From assembly GCA_964425225.1 (NCBI GenBank), contig CAYRMD010000018.1, positions 5,668 through 69,667 on the forward strand: a DNA stretch of 64,000 bases. The letters are read 5' to 3'. The position numbers and the translations under genes were made by a program. Below the pieces are notes generated by a model. The model had not been told where the DNA came from and did not search any database. It was given only the letters and a program-made list of their open reading frames with translations. Below, one piece after another: positions 27,721 through 37,091 of this stretch (the first letter of the stretch is position 1; each line of letters starts with the position of its first letter). Source of the DNA: BPJU01 sp964425225 (GTDB taxonomy: Bacteria; Planctomycetota; Planctomycetia; Pirellulales; Pirellulaceae).

Positions 27721-29913
27721 ATGAAATCCTCCATTCGTTTCTGCTTGGTCCTGCATAACCACCAGCCCATTGGGAATTTCGATCACGTTATCCGGCAGGC
27801 ATACGAAGACAGTTATCGACCCTTCTTAGACGTTTTTGAATCATATTCGGATCTAGTATTGTCCCTGCATATCAGCGGTCCGCTACTGGAGTGGCTCGTC
27901 GAAAATCAGCCGAGCTATGTGGAACGTCTGCGGCGGCTCGTAGCCGCTGGTCGAATCGAGGTATTGGGTGGACCGTTTTATGAGCCCATTTTGACCATGA
28001 TTCCCTCGCGCGATCGTCAGGGGCAAATCGCTCGTTACCGCACGTATTTGGAACAGACACTCGGTGCCACTGTTCGAGGCATTTGGACTCCCGAACGTGT
28101 ATGGGAACAATCATTGACCGCTGATTTGGTAGACGCCGGTGTGCGCTACACGATCCTCGATGATTTCCATTTTAAGAATGCCGGTTTGACCGAAGAGCAA
28201 CTCACCGGCTACTTTCTCACCGAAGACGACGGTCGAGTTTTAGCCGTTTTCCCGGGGAGTGAACGGTTGCGGTATCTAATACCGTTTGCACCGCCAGAAG
28301 AGACGATTGCTTTCTTGCGCCGATTTGCTGACCAACATCCTCAGACTGCGGTAGTATTTGGGGACGATGGGGAAAAGTTCGGCACGTGGCCGGAAACGAA
28401 AAAACACGTGTACCAGGACGGGTGGCTGCGCCGGTTCTTTGATCTTTTGGTAGCCGAGCGGGAATGGCTGCGCACCAGCACGTTGTCTGACGTCTATCGG
28501 CAACTACCGCCGGCCGGCAAGATTTATCTTCCCGATTCTAGCTATCGCGAGATGACCGAATGGGCTTTGCCCATCGAGCGGCAATTGGAGTACGAAGATG
28601 TGATTCACGAAGTGGAATCTGACCCGCGGTGGCCACGTCTACGCCCCTTTGTACGCGGCGGCTATTGGCGCAACTTTAAGGTCAAGTATCCGGAAGCCAA
28701 CGAAATGTACAGCCGCATGATGTATGTTAGTCGTCGCCTGGAAGCGGCTCGGCAAGCGGGAATTGCACCCTATCTCTTCGACAAAGCTCAGCAGGCCCTC
28801 TATCGAGGGCAGTGCAACTGTAGCTACTGGCACGGAGCCTTTGGCGGCATATACCTTCCGCACCTTCGCAATGCAGTGTATCGAGAATTAATTACTGCTG
28901 ATAATGTGCTCGATAATGCCATGGGCCGGCCCGCTGCGTTTGTCGAAGCCGTTGCCGAAGATTTTGACTTCGATCTACGGACCGAAGTTCGCTTAGCCAA
29001 CGACCAACTCATCGCATGGCTGGCACCAGCACGCGGTGGAATGCTCTACGAATTGGACGCACGGCCCATACGTCACAACCTGTTGGCTACGCTGATGCGC
29101 CATCCGGAAGCCTATCATCGCAAAGTGCTGGCAGGAGCGACCCGCGGTCAATCCTCGGTAGCGAGTATCCATGATCGGGTGGTGTTCAAGCAGGAGGGTC
29201 TCGAACAACGCGTCCAATATGATCGCCTGCCCCGCAAGAGTCTGATGGATCATTTCCTGAGTCCCGATACGAAGGTTGATTCCTTTCAACGCGGTTGCGG
29301 CGAACTGGGTGACTTTTTGGAAAACCCGTATGAAGCCCGCATCCGCCGCGATCCGGAACGCATTCAGGTGCAAATGTCCCGCCAGGGGTTAGTCGAAGGT
29401 CGTACGGTACGGCTTACTAAGGCGGTTACCTTACACGCAGGTTCGAACACTCTTCGCGTGGGCTATTTACTTGAACAGCTTCCCGCTGCCCCGAATTGGC
29501 GCTTTGCGATCCAATGGAACTTTGCCGGTTTGCCCGCCAACCTGCCAGATCGTTACTTCCACGATGCGCGCGGGCGCCGCCTCGGTCACCTTGGTGAATG
29601 GCTCGATTTGCAAGACACGACCGCCTTAGGGTTGACCGATGAATGGTTGGGTATCGATTTACGATTGAGTGTCAATCGTCCCACCTCTTTCTGGACGTTC
29701 CCGATTGAGACAGTCAGTCAATCGGAAGCCGGATTCGAGTTGGTACACCAGTCGGTCGTCGTTGCTCCTTACTGGCAGGTTCAGCCGGATGCGCAGGGCC
29801 GTTGGAGCGTCGTGATGGAATTATCCGTCGATTGCTCTTTAGCCGAGCATCGTGACGGAAATCACCGTAGCTGGCTAGATGCGGTAGCACCCGAACTGGT
29901 AGTTCAGGGCTAG
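27721..29913 (+). CDS. Glycoside hydrolase family 57, 4-alpha-glucanotransferase/alpha-amylase type
   Basis: 730 residues. GH57 members with this layout transfer or hydrolyse alpha-1,4-glucans. The N-terminal catalytic (beta/alpha)7 barrel shows HNHQP at 12-16, the nucleophile region WTPERVWE with Glu125, and GDDGEKFG with Asp215/Asp216. These sit almost exactly where the Thermococcus litoralis glucanotransferase has Glu123 and Asp214. The middle and C-terminal parts (about 300-390 and 400-730) match the DUF1925/DUF1926 extensions of that subfamily. No signal peptide, so probably cytoplasmic glycogen or maltodextrin metabolism. It probably belongs with the GalT-type gene just upstream. No strong ribosome binding site directly before the ATG. 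Confidence 0.92.
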   Translation: MKSSIRFCLVLHNHQPIGNFDHVIRQAYEDSYRPFLDVFESYSDLVLSLHISGPLLEWLVENQPSYVERLRRLVAAGRIEVLGGPFYEPILTMIPSRDRQGQIARYRTYLEQTLGATVRGIWTPERVWEQSLTADLVDAGVRYTILDDFHFKNAGLTEEQLTGYFLTEDDGRVLAVFPGSERLRYLIPFAPPEETIAFLRRFADQHPQTAVVFGDDGEKFGTWPETKKHVYQDGWLRRFFDLLVAEREWLRTSTLSDVYRQLPPAGKIYLPDSSYREMTEWALPIERQLEYEDVIHEVESDPRWPRLRPFVRGGYWRNFKVKYPEANEMYSRMMYVSRRLEAARQAGIAPYLFDKAQQALYRGQCNCSYWHGAFGGIYLPHLRNAVYRELITADNVLDNAMGRPAAFVEAVAEDFDFDLRTEVRLANDQLIAWLAPARGGMLYELDARPIRHNLLATLMRHPEAYHRKVLAGATRGQSSVASIHDRVVFKQEGLEQRVQYDRLPRKSLMDHFLSPDTKVDSFQRGCGELGDFLENPYEARIRRDPERIQVQMSRQGLVEGRTVRLTKAVTLHAGSNTLRVGYLLEQLPAAPNWRFAIQWNFAGLPANLPDRYFHDARGRRLGHLGEWLDLQDTTALGLTDEWLGIDLRLSVNRPTSFWTFPIETVSQSEAGFELVHQSVVVAPYWQVQPDAQGRWSVVMELSVDCSLAEHRDGNHRSWLDAVAPELVVQG

Positions 29914-30438
29914 GAGATCCCTTCGGACGAAGACAAGGGATGGCCCTACCAGTGGGGTCTCGTGCGGGGGGCTCGGTGCGCATAGGCAACATTCAGACTC
30001 CTTACACCGCGGTTGCAAACGGGGCGACGGCTGTTGTCTTGAATAGTGCAGTTGCTCGTAGCCCATGATGGGTAATGACGAATCCCTGAACCGGATCGCA
30101 AACCTAGCGTCACAACTGCCTCGAAAAGTGCCCGCAGCGAACCTCACGTAAGCAGGTAGCGACATAGCCTGTCGGGCCTTTCTTTGTTTCATGCGCATGT
30201 TTGCAAAGTACACGCTACCGGCCGAAAACACTATCGTATTGGCTATAATCAGATAGCGGGCCTTTGTAGCGCGCGATTCCGCGATGTTGTACATGCCCAG
30301 TTTCGCTAACACGTCCATAACTCGGTGGTAGCGGGGGGCTACGTCACCTTGCCACCGCTGATTATTCGTCACAATGCACCCCGAGCCGCGATCTACGAGC
30401 CACACGCACAAGGTGCAGGGCATAAAGGACACACGACG
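29914..30438. other. Intergenic region, weak hairpin
   Basis: 525 bases without a supported gene. A 7-bp hairpin (ATCCCTT 29917-29923 with AAGGGAT 29935-29941) directly follows the GH57 stop but has no T-run. A TATAAT lies at 30244-30249 without a good -35. Confidence 0.45.
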
Positions 30439-31605
30439 ATGGCAACGTATGGTTCATATCGGCTGCTTCGGACTGCTTGGATGGCGCTAGTTGGTATGTT
30501 AAGTTGCGCGGGCTTTTTGTGGGGCCAGGCCGACGCTGGTCATGACGCACCTCGGGTGGTTCTGGCACTTCGTCCAGGTCCGGACAACCCGCGTAACAGC
30601 GAAGGCGACTTTATAAAACTTGCTGACGGCCGTTGGATGTTCGCTTATTCGAAGTTTGTTGGCGGACGGGGCGATCATGATCGAGCCGTGATTGCAGCAC
30701 GCTACTCGAGCGACGATGGAGTCACATGGACTGCGAGCGATCGGATTCTTGTGGCCGGGGAAGGTCAATGGAACGTAATGTCAGTTAGTTTGCTTCGCTT
30801 GGCTGACGGGAAAATTGCCTTGTTTTATTTACGAAAGAACTCCTTGGAAGATTGCCGTCCCGTGATGAGAGTGTCACAGGATGAGGGGGACACGTGGAGT
30901 GAGCCGCGAGATTGCATCGAAGACGAGCCAGGATATTACGTAATGAATAACGATCGGGCACGGCTGCTGAGTTGTGGGCGGTTGATTCTGCCGGTGGCGT
31001 TACACAATCTTCCGGGCCAGCAGCCCGATTGGAACGGAAAGGTAATGTGTTATCTTTCCGACGACAATGGGGTAACGTGGAGGCGAAGTAAAACGGTTTT
31101 GACAGCCGTCGAAAATGGCCAGCGACTCATAGCTCAAGAACCCGGTGTTGTCGAACTGTCAGACGGGCGGCTTCTGCTTTGGGTACGCTCGAATGCTGGA
31201 TGCCAATTGGTGTCGTACTCGATGGACCGTGGCGATACGTGGTCTGCCTTTTCACGCTCCTCGATCATCTCGCCCGTTTCGCCGGCATCAATCGAGCGAA
31301 TACCGGCAACGGGCGATCTATTGCTTGTATGGAATGACCACTCGAACATTGCGCCGGAGCTGAAAGGCAAGCGTACTCCGCTATGCGCGGCCATCTCACG
31401 AGATGAAGGCCGGACTTGGAATCCTGTACGGACATTAGCGGACGATCCGGACGGGTGGTATTGTTATACCGCGATTGATTTTACGAAGGATCATGTATTG
31501 TTGGGCCATTGCGCAGGGATTCGAAAACAGGACGGTGGTCTGGCGGTGACCCACGTGAGACGGTTCGGCCTATTGTGGCTTTACGGAGTCAGCCGTCAAG
31601 AATAA
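30439..31605 (+). CDS. Secreted sialidase-like (BNR/Asp-box) six-bladed propeller protein
   Basis: 388 residues from ATG 30439, which has AAAGGA at 30424-30429; the upstream in-frame extension to 30325 is not coding-like. A signal peptide covers about residues 1-30 (TAWMALVGMLSCAGFLWGQ). Five Asp-boxes of the S-x-D-x-G-x-T-W type are visible: SSDDGVTW, SQDEGDTW, SDDNGVTW, SMDRGDTW and SRDEGRTW. An RNSEGDFIKLADGRW start and a C-terminal AIDF/HCAG region complete the propeller. The family includes sialidases and many planctomycete exo-glycosidase-like proteins. A true neuraminidase activity is not certain, because the arginine triad cannot be assigned without alignment. Confidence 0.85.
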   Translation: MATYGSYRLLRTAWMALVGMLSCAGFLWGQADAGHDAPRVVLALRPGPDNPRNSEGDFIKLADGRWMFAYSKFVGGRGDHDRAVIAARYSSDDGVTWTASDRILVAGEGQWNVMSVSLLRLADGKIALFYLRKNSLEDCRPVMRVSQDEGDTWSEPRDCIEDEPGYYVMNNDRARLLSCGRLILPVALHNLPGQQPDWNGKVMCYLSDDNGVTWRRSKTVLTAVENGQRLIAQEPGVVELSDGRLLLWVRSNAGCQLVSYSMDRGDTWSAFSRSSIISPVSPASIERIPATGDLLLVWNDHSNIAPELKGKRTPLCAAISRDEGRTWNPVRTLADDPDGWYCYTAIDFTKDHVLLGHCAGIRKQDGGLAVTHVRRFGLLWLYGVSRQE

Positions 31606-31970
31606 GGGTAAAGCATCGCACCGATCGTCCCACAGAGATGTCCGAGTTGCTCATCCTTTCCGTATCGGCTGAAAACTCCATAACTCTTATCATATCTAAG
31701 CATTTAGCTCGAGCTTTGTTACCCGCTTACTACCATTCTTGTCGCTGATCGGATAGCCAACTCGATAAAGGTTCCACGGGCGTGATGTAAACCGACAGTG
31801 GAACCATTTGGTGTCTCTGCTCGCAGCATGCTTTCCAAACCGGGTCGCGACTTGTCCAATCTAGTTACCCGAAAACTTGACCGTGCGAAGGTCTCTGTTA
31901 CAATACACAACGTGCTCCGCATTTGGGGGGAAACCTGGTGCAAGTTGTATGTGTCGCCAGGAGCTTGTCG
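31606..31970. other. Intergenic region with the cmr promoter
   Basis: 365 bases separating the sialidase-like gene from the cmr operon. Apart from the promoter at 31877-31904 I see nothing, and no CRISPR repeat. Confidence 0.6.
31877..31904 (+). promoter_or_regulatory. Sigma70-like promoter of the cmr operon
   Basis: TTGACC (31877-31882), 16-base spacer, TACAAT (31899-31904), placed 66 bases before the cmr2 start. Best-matching promoter found in the window. Confidence 0.65.
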
Positions 31971-34595
31971 ATGATGGTTGACTGGGATGCTATATTGATC
32001 GCGTGGTTGCACGATCCCCCGGATAAGGCGCTTGACATACCCGGTCATGTCGAGCGCGCTCGTCGGTATCTTGAAGTGGCGTTGGGGCGCTCAGTGACTC
32101 AGGAGGAGCTCCGCGGTCATTACGCCGATCAGGTGGGTTCAGCGACGGAAAGATTACCCATGCCCAGATGGGATGCTGATCCGCGGGCTCGTGTGATGGG
32201 GCAACCGATCGTAGTGCGGCATCCGCTGACCGCAGAAGAGCGTCCGTTAGCTGTTTTGCAGGCTAATCAACCGGGTGTATTAGATCCGATCATCGGGCAG
32301 CTTGTTCAAGGACTTTCGACGCCACGGGATCGATTTTTGAAGCTTTGGCGTTTTCTACCGGACGAGCTGACAAAAGTGCACGTCGATTGGTTGTGGATGC
32401 CTGCGGATACGCGTCTTCCTGATCATTCGATTTGGCAACATTTGGATACCACTGCGGGACTGTGCGCTGCGTTATCCGACGGAATGGGAGGAGCATTTTT
32501 AGCGTGGTCTATTGGTCCGGTGCAGCGATTTATCGCGGCTGCGCGCACGCTTCGCGACCTTTGGACGGGCAGCATGCTGCTGTCATGGCTGACGTTTCGA
32601 GCGATGCTGCCGATTATCGAAAAACTTGGACCGACCGCACTCGTTTTTCCTACTTTGCGTGGCATGCCCCTGATGGATCTTTGGTTACGTAAACAACTAG
32701 GTGACAACCATGTCGAACTACCGTCGGTTTCGGCGCGCATCAGTCCGTGCCTTCCCAACCGCTTTCTGGCGATGATCCCTTGGGGTACCGATGGACAGAC
32801 GGCGCAGCACTTTGCGCGCCAGACGCGTACTGAGGCTCAAGAAGCCTGGCGTCAACTGGCAGAATCGGTGCACCGGTCGCTCGCCCCCGATTTCAACCAC
32901 CTCATGCAGCAATGCGGTTGTACGGATCACCATTGGGATAGGTGGTGGCAGTGGCAAATCGATGACTTTTTTGACATACGAGTCGCCGTGCTTCCGTGGC
33001 GAGACACATCCGACGACGTATTGGCCCGATGGCTGTCCAGAGCAGCGGATTTTCCTACAGCGTTTTCTGACCTACAGAGTATTCGCGACTTGCAGGGGCG
33101 GATACCAGCAGCGCACCGAGTTCCTGGAGCGATCGCTCAAAATGCCGTAGGGCAATGGCAATTACGCGTTAAGCTCACGATGTTGTCACTCGGCGCGCAA
33201 AAGCACATTCGCTACTACCCCAAAGGAGCACCACCGGATGCAAAGGAAATGGTTCCGGCCAAATGCACGCTTTTAGGATCGCTCGAACAGATGGGGCCAG
33301 CCGAGCTCAATGTTTCCGCAGCGTTTTGGCGAAGCGTCAGTCAAAGGCAATTCTTGGGTGGTATCCGTGTGCGCAAACGCGAGCGGCTGTCAGCGGTAGC
33401 CTTAGTACGGCGCTTTGCTCCCGCTTGTCGATTAGGAGAAGAACTTGAAATAACTGTGCCTAATGACCTGCGATTTTTTGATACGGCAACCGTTGCGGCT
33501 CATTGCTGGTTGGAGCGAGCACGGCAACGTCGCTACCAACAACTGGAACCATCCCACTGGTTACAAAGCGATCCTCCCTGGAGTGGTCAGTGGCTGTATT
33601 GGACTCGTCAAGAACAAGAGGAAGAGGATACATGCCCGGACGACCTCTGGCAAGAAATACAAAGCGCACGCAAAGACAAAGCTTTAGGGTGGCCTCCGGC
33701 CTACTATGGCGTTTTGGCGATGGATGGCGATTCGATGGGCAAATGGTTGGCCGGCCAATTATCGCCTCGGCTCGAACAGTTGATTCATCCGACGCTCGTC
33801 GACTATTTCCGTTCGTTACCCGACACTGCGGAGGCTTTACACCAGCGACGCCCGGTAACGCCAGCCCTACATGCAGCAATTAGTGGCGCCCTTGCCCAGT
33901 TTTCTCTCAAGGAAGTCCCTCGTATCGTCAAAGAGCACGGGGGAATGCTGGTGTATGCCGGAGGAGACGATCTTCTGGCGTTGCTGCCGGTGGAAACAGC
34001 GCTTCGGTGTGCGTGGCAACTCCAAGAGGCATTTCGCCAATCATGGTACAGCTCCGGACACATAGGAATGGGTGAGCGGGCGACCATGAGCGCCGGACTG
34101 GCTGTCGTTCACTACAAAGAGGACTTGCAGTTTGCATTGGAAACAGCGCGGCAAGCCGAAAGGATCGCGAAAAATCAGGGACGAAACCGCTTGGTTGTCA
34201 CGATTTGCCGAAGGTCCGGTGAGCACGGCAGTGTTGTGTGCCCATGGCCGCTGGTTGCCGATGTGGAAAAGTTGGTCACTGCTTTTCGCCAGGGAGCCTC
34301 GGATCGGTGGACACATCGGCTGAGTCATTTTTTCCAGCAAATTTATGGTTCTTCTACGTCAGGTCCGCCGTTACCTGATGGAGCACTATCCAATCTTGTG
34401 CGTCAGCAGCTTGGCCGCGCGGAGTCAGTCACACAGCAATTACTTGCTCGGCACCTGGATGGCGGCCAAGACTGCGCTCAAGCGGTGATCACTTTCGGGA
34501 AAAAGTACCTTAGTCATCAAGCTGGCAGTACGTGGATTGATGTAATCCGATTGGCCCAAGCTGCCTCCTTTTTCGCGCGCGGGAATGAACGATGA
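31971..34595 (+). CDS. cmr2: Type III-B CRISPR Cas10/Cmr2
   Basis: 874 residues; ATG 31971 with AGGAG at 31959-31963. This is the large subunit of the Cmr RNA-guided surveillance complex. In the family the palm domain makes cyclic oligoadenylate and the HD domain can cut single-stranded DNA after target RNA binding. An HD-type motif lies at residues 13-19 (LHDPPDK) and the cyclase GGDD at 664-667 (YAGGDDLLALL), so both centres look intact. A second palm-like region around 170-200 contains SIGPVQRFIAAARTLRDLW. It is the first gene of a tight five-gene operon and overlaps cmr3 by 4 bases (ATGA). No cyclic-oligoadenylate-sensing effector (CARF/SAVED type) is recognisable in the window. Confidence 0.95.
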   Translation: MMVDWDAILIAWLHDPPDKALDIPGHVERARRYLEVALGRSVTQEELRGHYADQVGSATERLPMPRWDADPRARVMGQPIVVRHPLTAEERPLAVLQANQPGVLDPIIGQLVQGLSTPRDRFLKLWRFLPDELTKVHVDWLWMPADTRLPDHSIWQHLDTTAGLCAALSDGMGGAFLAWSIGPVQRFIAAARTLRDLWTGSMLLSWLTFRAMLPIIEKLGPTALVFPTLRGMPLMDLWLRKQLGDNHVELPSVSARISPCLPNRFLAMIPWGTDGQTAQHFARQTRTEAQEAWRQLAESVHRSLAPDFNHLMQQCGCTDHHWDRWWQWQIDDFFDIRVAVLPWRDTSDDVLARWLSRAADFPTAFSDLQSIRDLQGRIPAAHRVPGAIAQNAVGQWQLRVKLTMLSLGAQKHIRYYPKGAPPDAKEMVPAKCTLLGSLEQMGPAELNVSAAFWRSVSQRQFLGGIRVRKRERLSAVALVRRFAPACRLGEELEITVPNDLRFFDTATVAAHCWLERARQRRYQQLEPSHWLQSDPPWSGQWLYWTRQEQEEEDTCPDDLWQEIQSARKDKALGWPPAYYGVLAMDGDSMGKWLAGQLSPRLEQLIHPTLVDYFRSLPDTAEALHQRRPVTPALHAAISGALAQFSLKEVPRIVKEHGGMLVYAGGDDLLALLPVETALRCAWQLQEAFRQSWYSSGHIGMGERATMSAGLAVVHYKEDLQFALETARQAERIAKNQGRNRLVVTICRRSGEHGSVVCPWPLVADVEKLVTAFRQGASDRWTHRLSHFFQQIYGSSTSGPPLPDGALSNLVRQQLGRAESVTQQLLARHLDGGQDCAQAVITFGKKYLSHQAGSTWIDVIRLAQAASFFARGNER

Positions 34596-35731
34596 CCGAG
34601 GAAAGCGTTCGTTTGGCCTGCGTATTAGAGCCCTTGGACGTGTTGTTTTTCCGCGATGGCAGACCCTTTGGGCAAGCCGATCGTGCGCAGGGGCACCCCT
34701 TCCCTATGCCTCAGACGTTTGCCGGTGCCGTAACCACGGCACTTTTAGAGACTTTGGCGTTAAAAAACGTAACCGCGGCGCAGATCTTGCGGAGCAACGA
34801 TAAGTCGGTAGACACCCTAGGAATTCTGGCCCAATTACAGCTGCTTCAGCTTCGGTTTCGAGGTCTCTGGCCAGCGCGCCGTCACGCGAGTGACTCCAAT
34901 AACCTGCAACTGTTGTTACCAACACCGACATTCTTACATCGTGCAGCAAAACAGGACACGGACGAACCTACCCTACACCCGCTCCAGCCTTGTACGATTC
35001 CCCTGCCGGGTTGGGAGCAATCGCCGCGCTGGCCTCCAGTCCTATTGCAACCCTTGCGCGCCGATGTCGATGCAGCCACGGAACCGGCCGGAGGCTGGTT
35101 GTCTCTGGAAGGCTGGAAACAGTTGATTCAGGGTACCGTCCCAGACGGCTCTCATTGGGTAAGAGACTCCGACATCGTTCGCTGGGATTACCGAACCGGT
35201 GTCGGAATCGAACCGGGTACTTATGCGGCCAGTGAAGGAATGATTTATGCAGTCCGTTTCCTAGCCTTGGGAAATCCCGTTTCATCGGAGAATGACATCG
35301 TGTTTTACGGAGAAGTGGAGGCACCGAGCGTCCTAGTGGATGCCTTGCAGAGTATCGCTAGTTTGGCGTTGGGAGGTGAAGCTAGGCGCGTGCGGGTCTC
35401 TTGGCGAGAAGCCATTCAATGGCCGCAAGCGAACCCTCCTCGCAATGGGCAAGTGCCATTCGTGGCTTTGATAACGCCGGGCATCTTTCAAGAAGGCTGG
35501 GTACCACAAGTTCTTAAAGACAAGGTAATGGCTGCTGCCGTGGCTGAACCGCTCGCCGTTAGCGGTTGGGATCTGGCTCGTGCTGGTCCCAAACCCTTAC
35601 GCTGGGCTGCGCCTGCTGGCAGCACGTTGTTTCTTAAAACGCCGCTGGATCCATCGATTCGTTCATTGGCCGATGATGATGAGGACCAACGCATAGGGTG
35701 GGGGTGTTATCTCCAAGGAGTTTGTCCATGA
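34592..35731 (+). CDS. cmr3: Type III-B CRISPR Cmr3 (Cas5-like)
   Basis: 379 residues. Cmr3 binds the 5' handle of the crRNA next to Cmr2. Signatures are the N-terminal LEPLDVLFFRDGRPFG strand-loop and RTGVGIEPGT around residue 205, both typical of Cmr3 RAMP proteins, with a glycine-rich C-terminal loop. The ATG overlaps the cmr2 stop and its stop overlaps the cmr4 start (ATGA at 35728-35731), so translation of the three genes is coupled. Confidence 0.93.
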   Translation: MTEESVRLACVLEPLDVLFFRDGRPFGQADRAQGHPFPMPQTFAGAVTTALLETLALKNVTAAQILRSNDKSVDTLGILAQLQLLQLRFRGLWPARRHASDSNNLQLLLPTPTFLHRAAKQDTDEPTLHPLQPCTIPLPGWEQSPRWPPVLLQPLRADVDAATEPAGGWLSLEGWKQLIQGTVPDGSHWVRDSDIVRWDYRTGVGIEPGTYAASEGMIYAVRFLALGNPVSSENDIVFYGEVEAPSVLVDALQSIASLALGGEARRVRVSWREAIQWPQANPPRNGQVPFVALITPGIFQEGWVPQVLKDKVMAAAVAEPLAVSGWDLARAGPKPLRWAAPAGSTLFLKTPLDPSIRSLADDDEDQRIGWGCYLQGVCP

Positions 35732-36627
35732 GTCAAGCTCAGGTGAGTGCCGGTACTACTCATGCCTTGCTGTTTCTTCATGCCCAAACATCGCTGCATC
35801 CTGGCGCTGGAACGGCCATCGGCACAGTCGATCTGCCGGTACAACGCGAACGACACAGTGGTTGGCCCACCATTCCCGGTTCCAGTATCAAGGGTGTGCT
35901 GCGTGACACGCTGCGTAGAAGCAACGGAGATCCCGACGATGTGTTCGCGTTATTCGGACCGGATTCGAGCCAAGCCGAAAAGTACGCGGGTGCATTGAGT
36001 TTCACCGACGCTCGCTTGTTGGCCTTTCCGGTTCGATCTCTCAAAGGGGTCTTCGCGTGGATCTCGTGTCCTGCTGCGCTTCGTCGCCTACAACAAGATG
36101 CTCAACTTGCTCAGATTTCAAATGTGCCCGCGACGATCGATTCGGTCCCTGCTGATCAGTGCCTTATCCCAGAAAATGCTGTCACGTGGCTTCCCGAAAA
36201 CGCCGTGGTATTAGAGGACCAAGATTTCCGAGTCGCGGGTAAAGCTGACCCATGGAGCCATTGGATTGCCGACAACGGCGTAAGCGATGACGCTTCTAAA
36301 GGTCACTATGCCAGAAGACTTGTCATACTTCATGATGACGATTTTACGTATTTTGTGCGACATGCTACGGAAATCGTAGCAAGAATTGGTTTGGATTATG
36401 AGAAAAAGACAGTCCGGCAGGGTGCTTTGTTCTATCAAGAATTCATACCAGCGGAAGCACTTTTCTATAGTGTGGCTATTGCGGCAATGAGCCGTAATCC
36501 CTCCAAGATGTATCAAGCAAATGAAGTGTTGAGCCGATTACGTGATAATTTGCCTCGAGTGATTCAGATCGGCGGTGACGAGACTATCGGAAAAGGGCTG
36601 TGTACGTTGCGGCTGATTACCGGTTGA
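35728..36627 (+). CDS. cmr4: Type III-B CRISPR Cmr4 (Cas7-like RNase subunit)
   Basis: 299 residues from ATG 35728, coupled to cmr3; an in-frame start at 35698 inside cmr3 is not used. Cmr4 forms the helical backbone and cuts target RNA every six nucleotides. Asp35 in VDLPVQRER corresponds to the catalytic Asp26 of Pyrococcus furiosus Cmr4 (VDQPIQRER). The IPGSSIKGVLRD helix and the C-terminal GGDETIGKG glycine loop are typical of the family. Target RNA cleavage is therefore probably intact. Confidence 0.95.
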   Translation: MSQAQVSAGTTHALLFLHAQTSLHPGAGTAIGTVDLPVQRERHSGWPTIPGSSIKGVLRDTLRRSNGDPDDVFALFGPDSSQAEKYAGALSFTDARLLAFPVRSLKGVFAWISCPAALRRLQQDAQLAQISNVPATIDSVPADQCLIPENAVTWLPENAVVLEDQDFRVAGKADPWSHWIADNGVSDDASKGHYARRLVILHDDDFTYFVRHATEIVARIGLDYEKKTVRQGALFYQEFIPAEALFYSVAIAAMSRNPSKMYQANEVLSRLRDNLPRVIQIGGDETIGKGLCTLRLITG

Positions 36628-36674
36628 CTCAGTTAATCAAAAAAAGAAGATCGTGTCACAATAAGGAGCAGGCG

Positions 36675-37073
36675 ATGGCTACTAACACGCGTCAGACACT
36701 GCAGCAACGTAGAGCTGCTCACGCATGGCAAGCCGTCGAGCAACTGGCGGAGGGGTCAGCAGAAGCCCAAAACGAGGTGGCTCGGGAAGCGAGGCGCTTG
36801 CCGGCACGTATCATCGCATGCGGCCTCGGTCCAGCCTTGGCGTTCCTTTATGCCAAAGCAGCGGATCGCAAGCCTCACCTCGGGACACTGCTCAATACAC
36901 TGTCCGATTGGGTATTGCAGAAGCGCCCCATTTCCGGAAAGGCAAGTACATTGTTGGAAAGCATCATCCACGGCGACTCGACCTTCCTTCGGCGCGCCAC
37001 GGATGAGACCCTAGCGTATCTGGAATGGTTGAATCGGTTTCTCGAGGGCAAAGGGTTACCCAAAGGCGATTGA
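36675..37073 (+). CDS. cmr5: Type III-B CRISPR Cmr5 small subunit
   Basis: 132 residues from ATG 36675, with AAGGAG at 36663-36668. Small all-helical protein with the family's RQTLQQRRAAHAWQAVEQL opening helix and the RLPARIIACGLGPALAFL segment. Cmr5 lines the backbone filament opposite Cmr4. It lies 47 bases after cmr4 and 18 bases before the Cmr6-Cmr1 gene. Confidence 0.93.
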   Translation: MATNTRQTLQQRRAAHAWQAVEQLAEGSAEAQNEVAREARRLPARIIACGLGPALAFLYAKAADRKPHLGTLLNTLSDWVLQKRPISGKASTLLESIIHGDSTFLRRATDETLAYLEWLNRFLEGKGLPKGD

Positions 37074-37091
37074 GCGGTTAAAGGTTCTGCT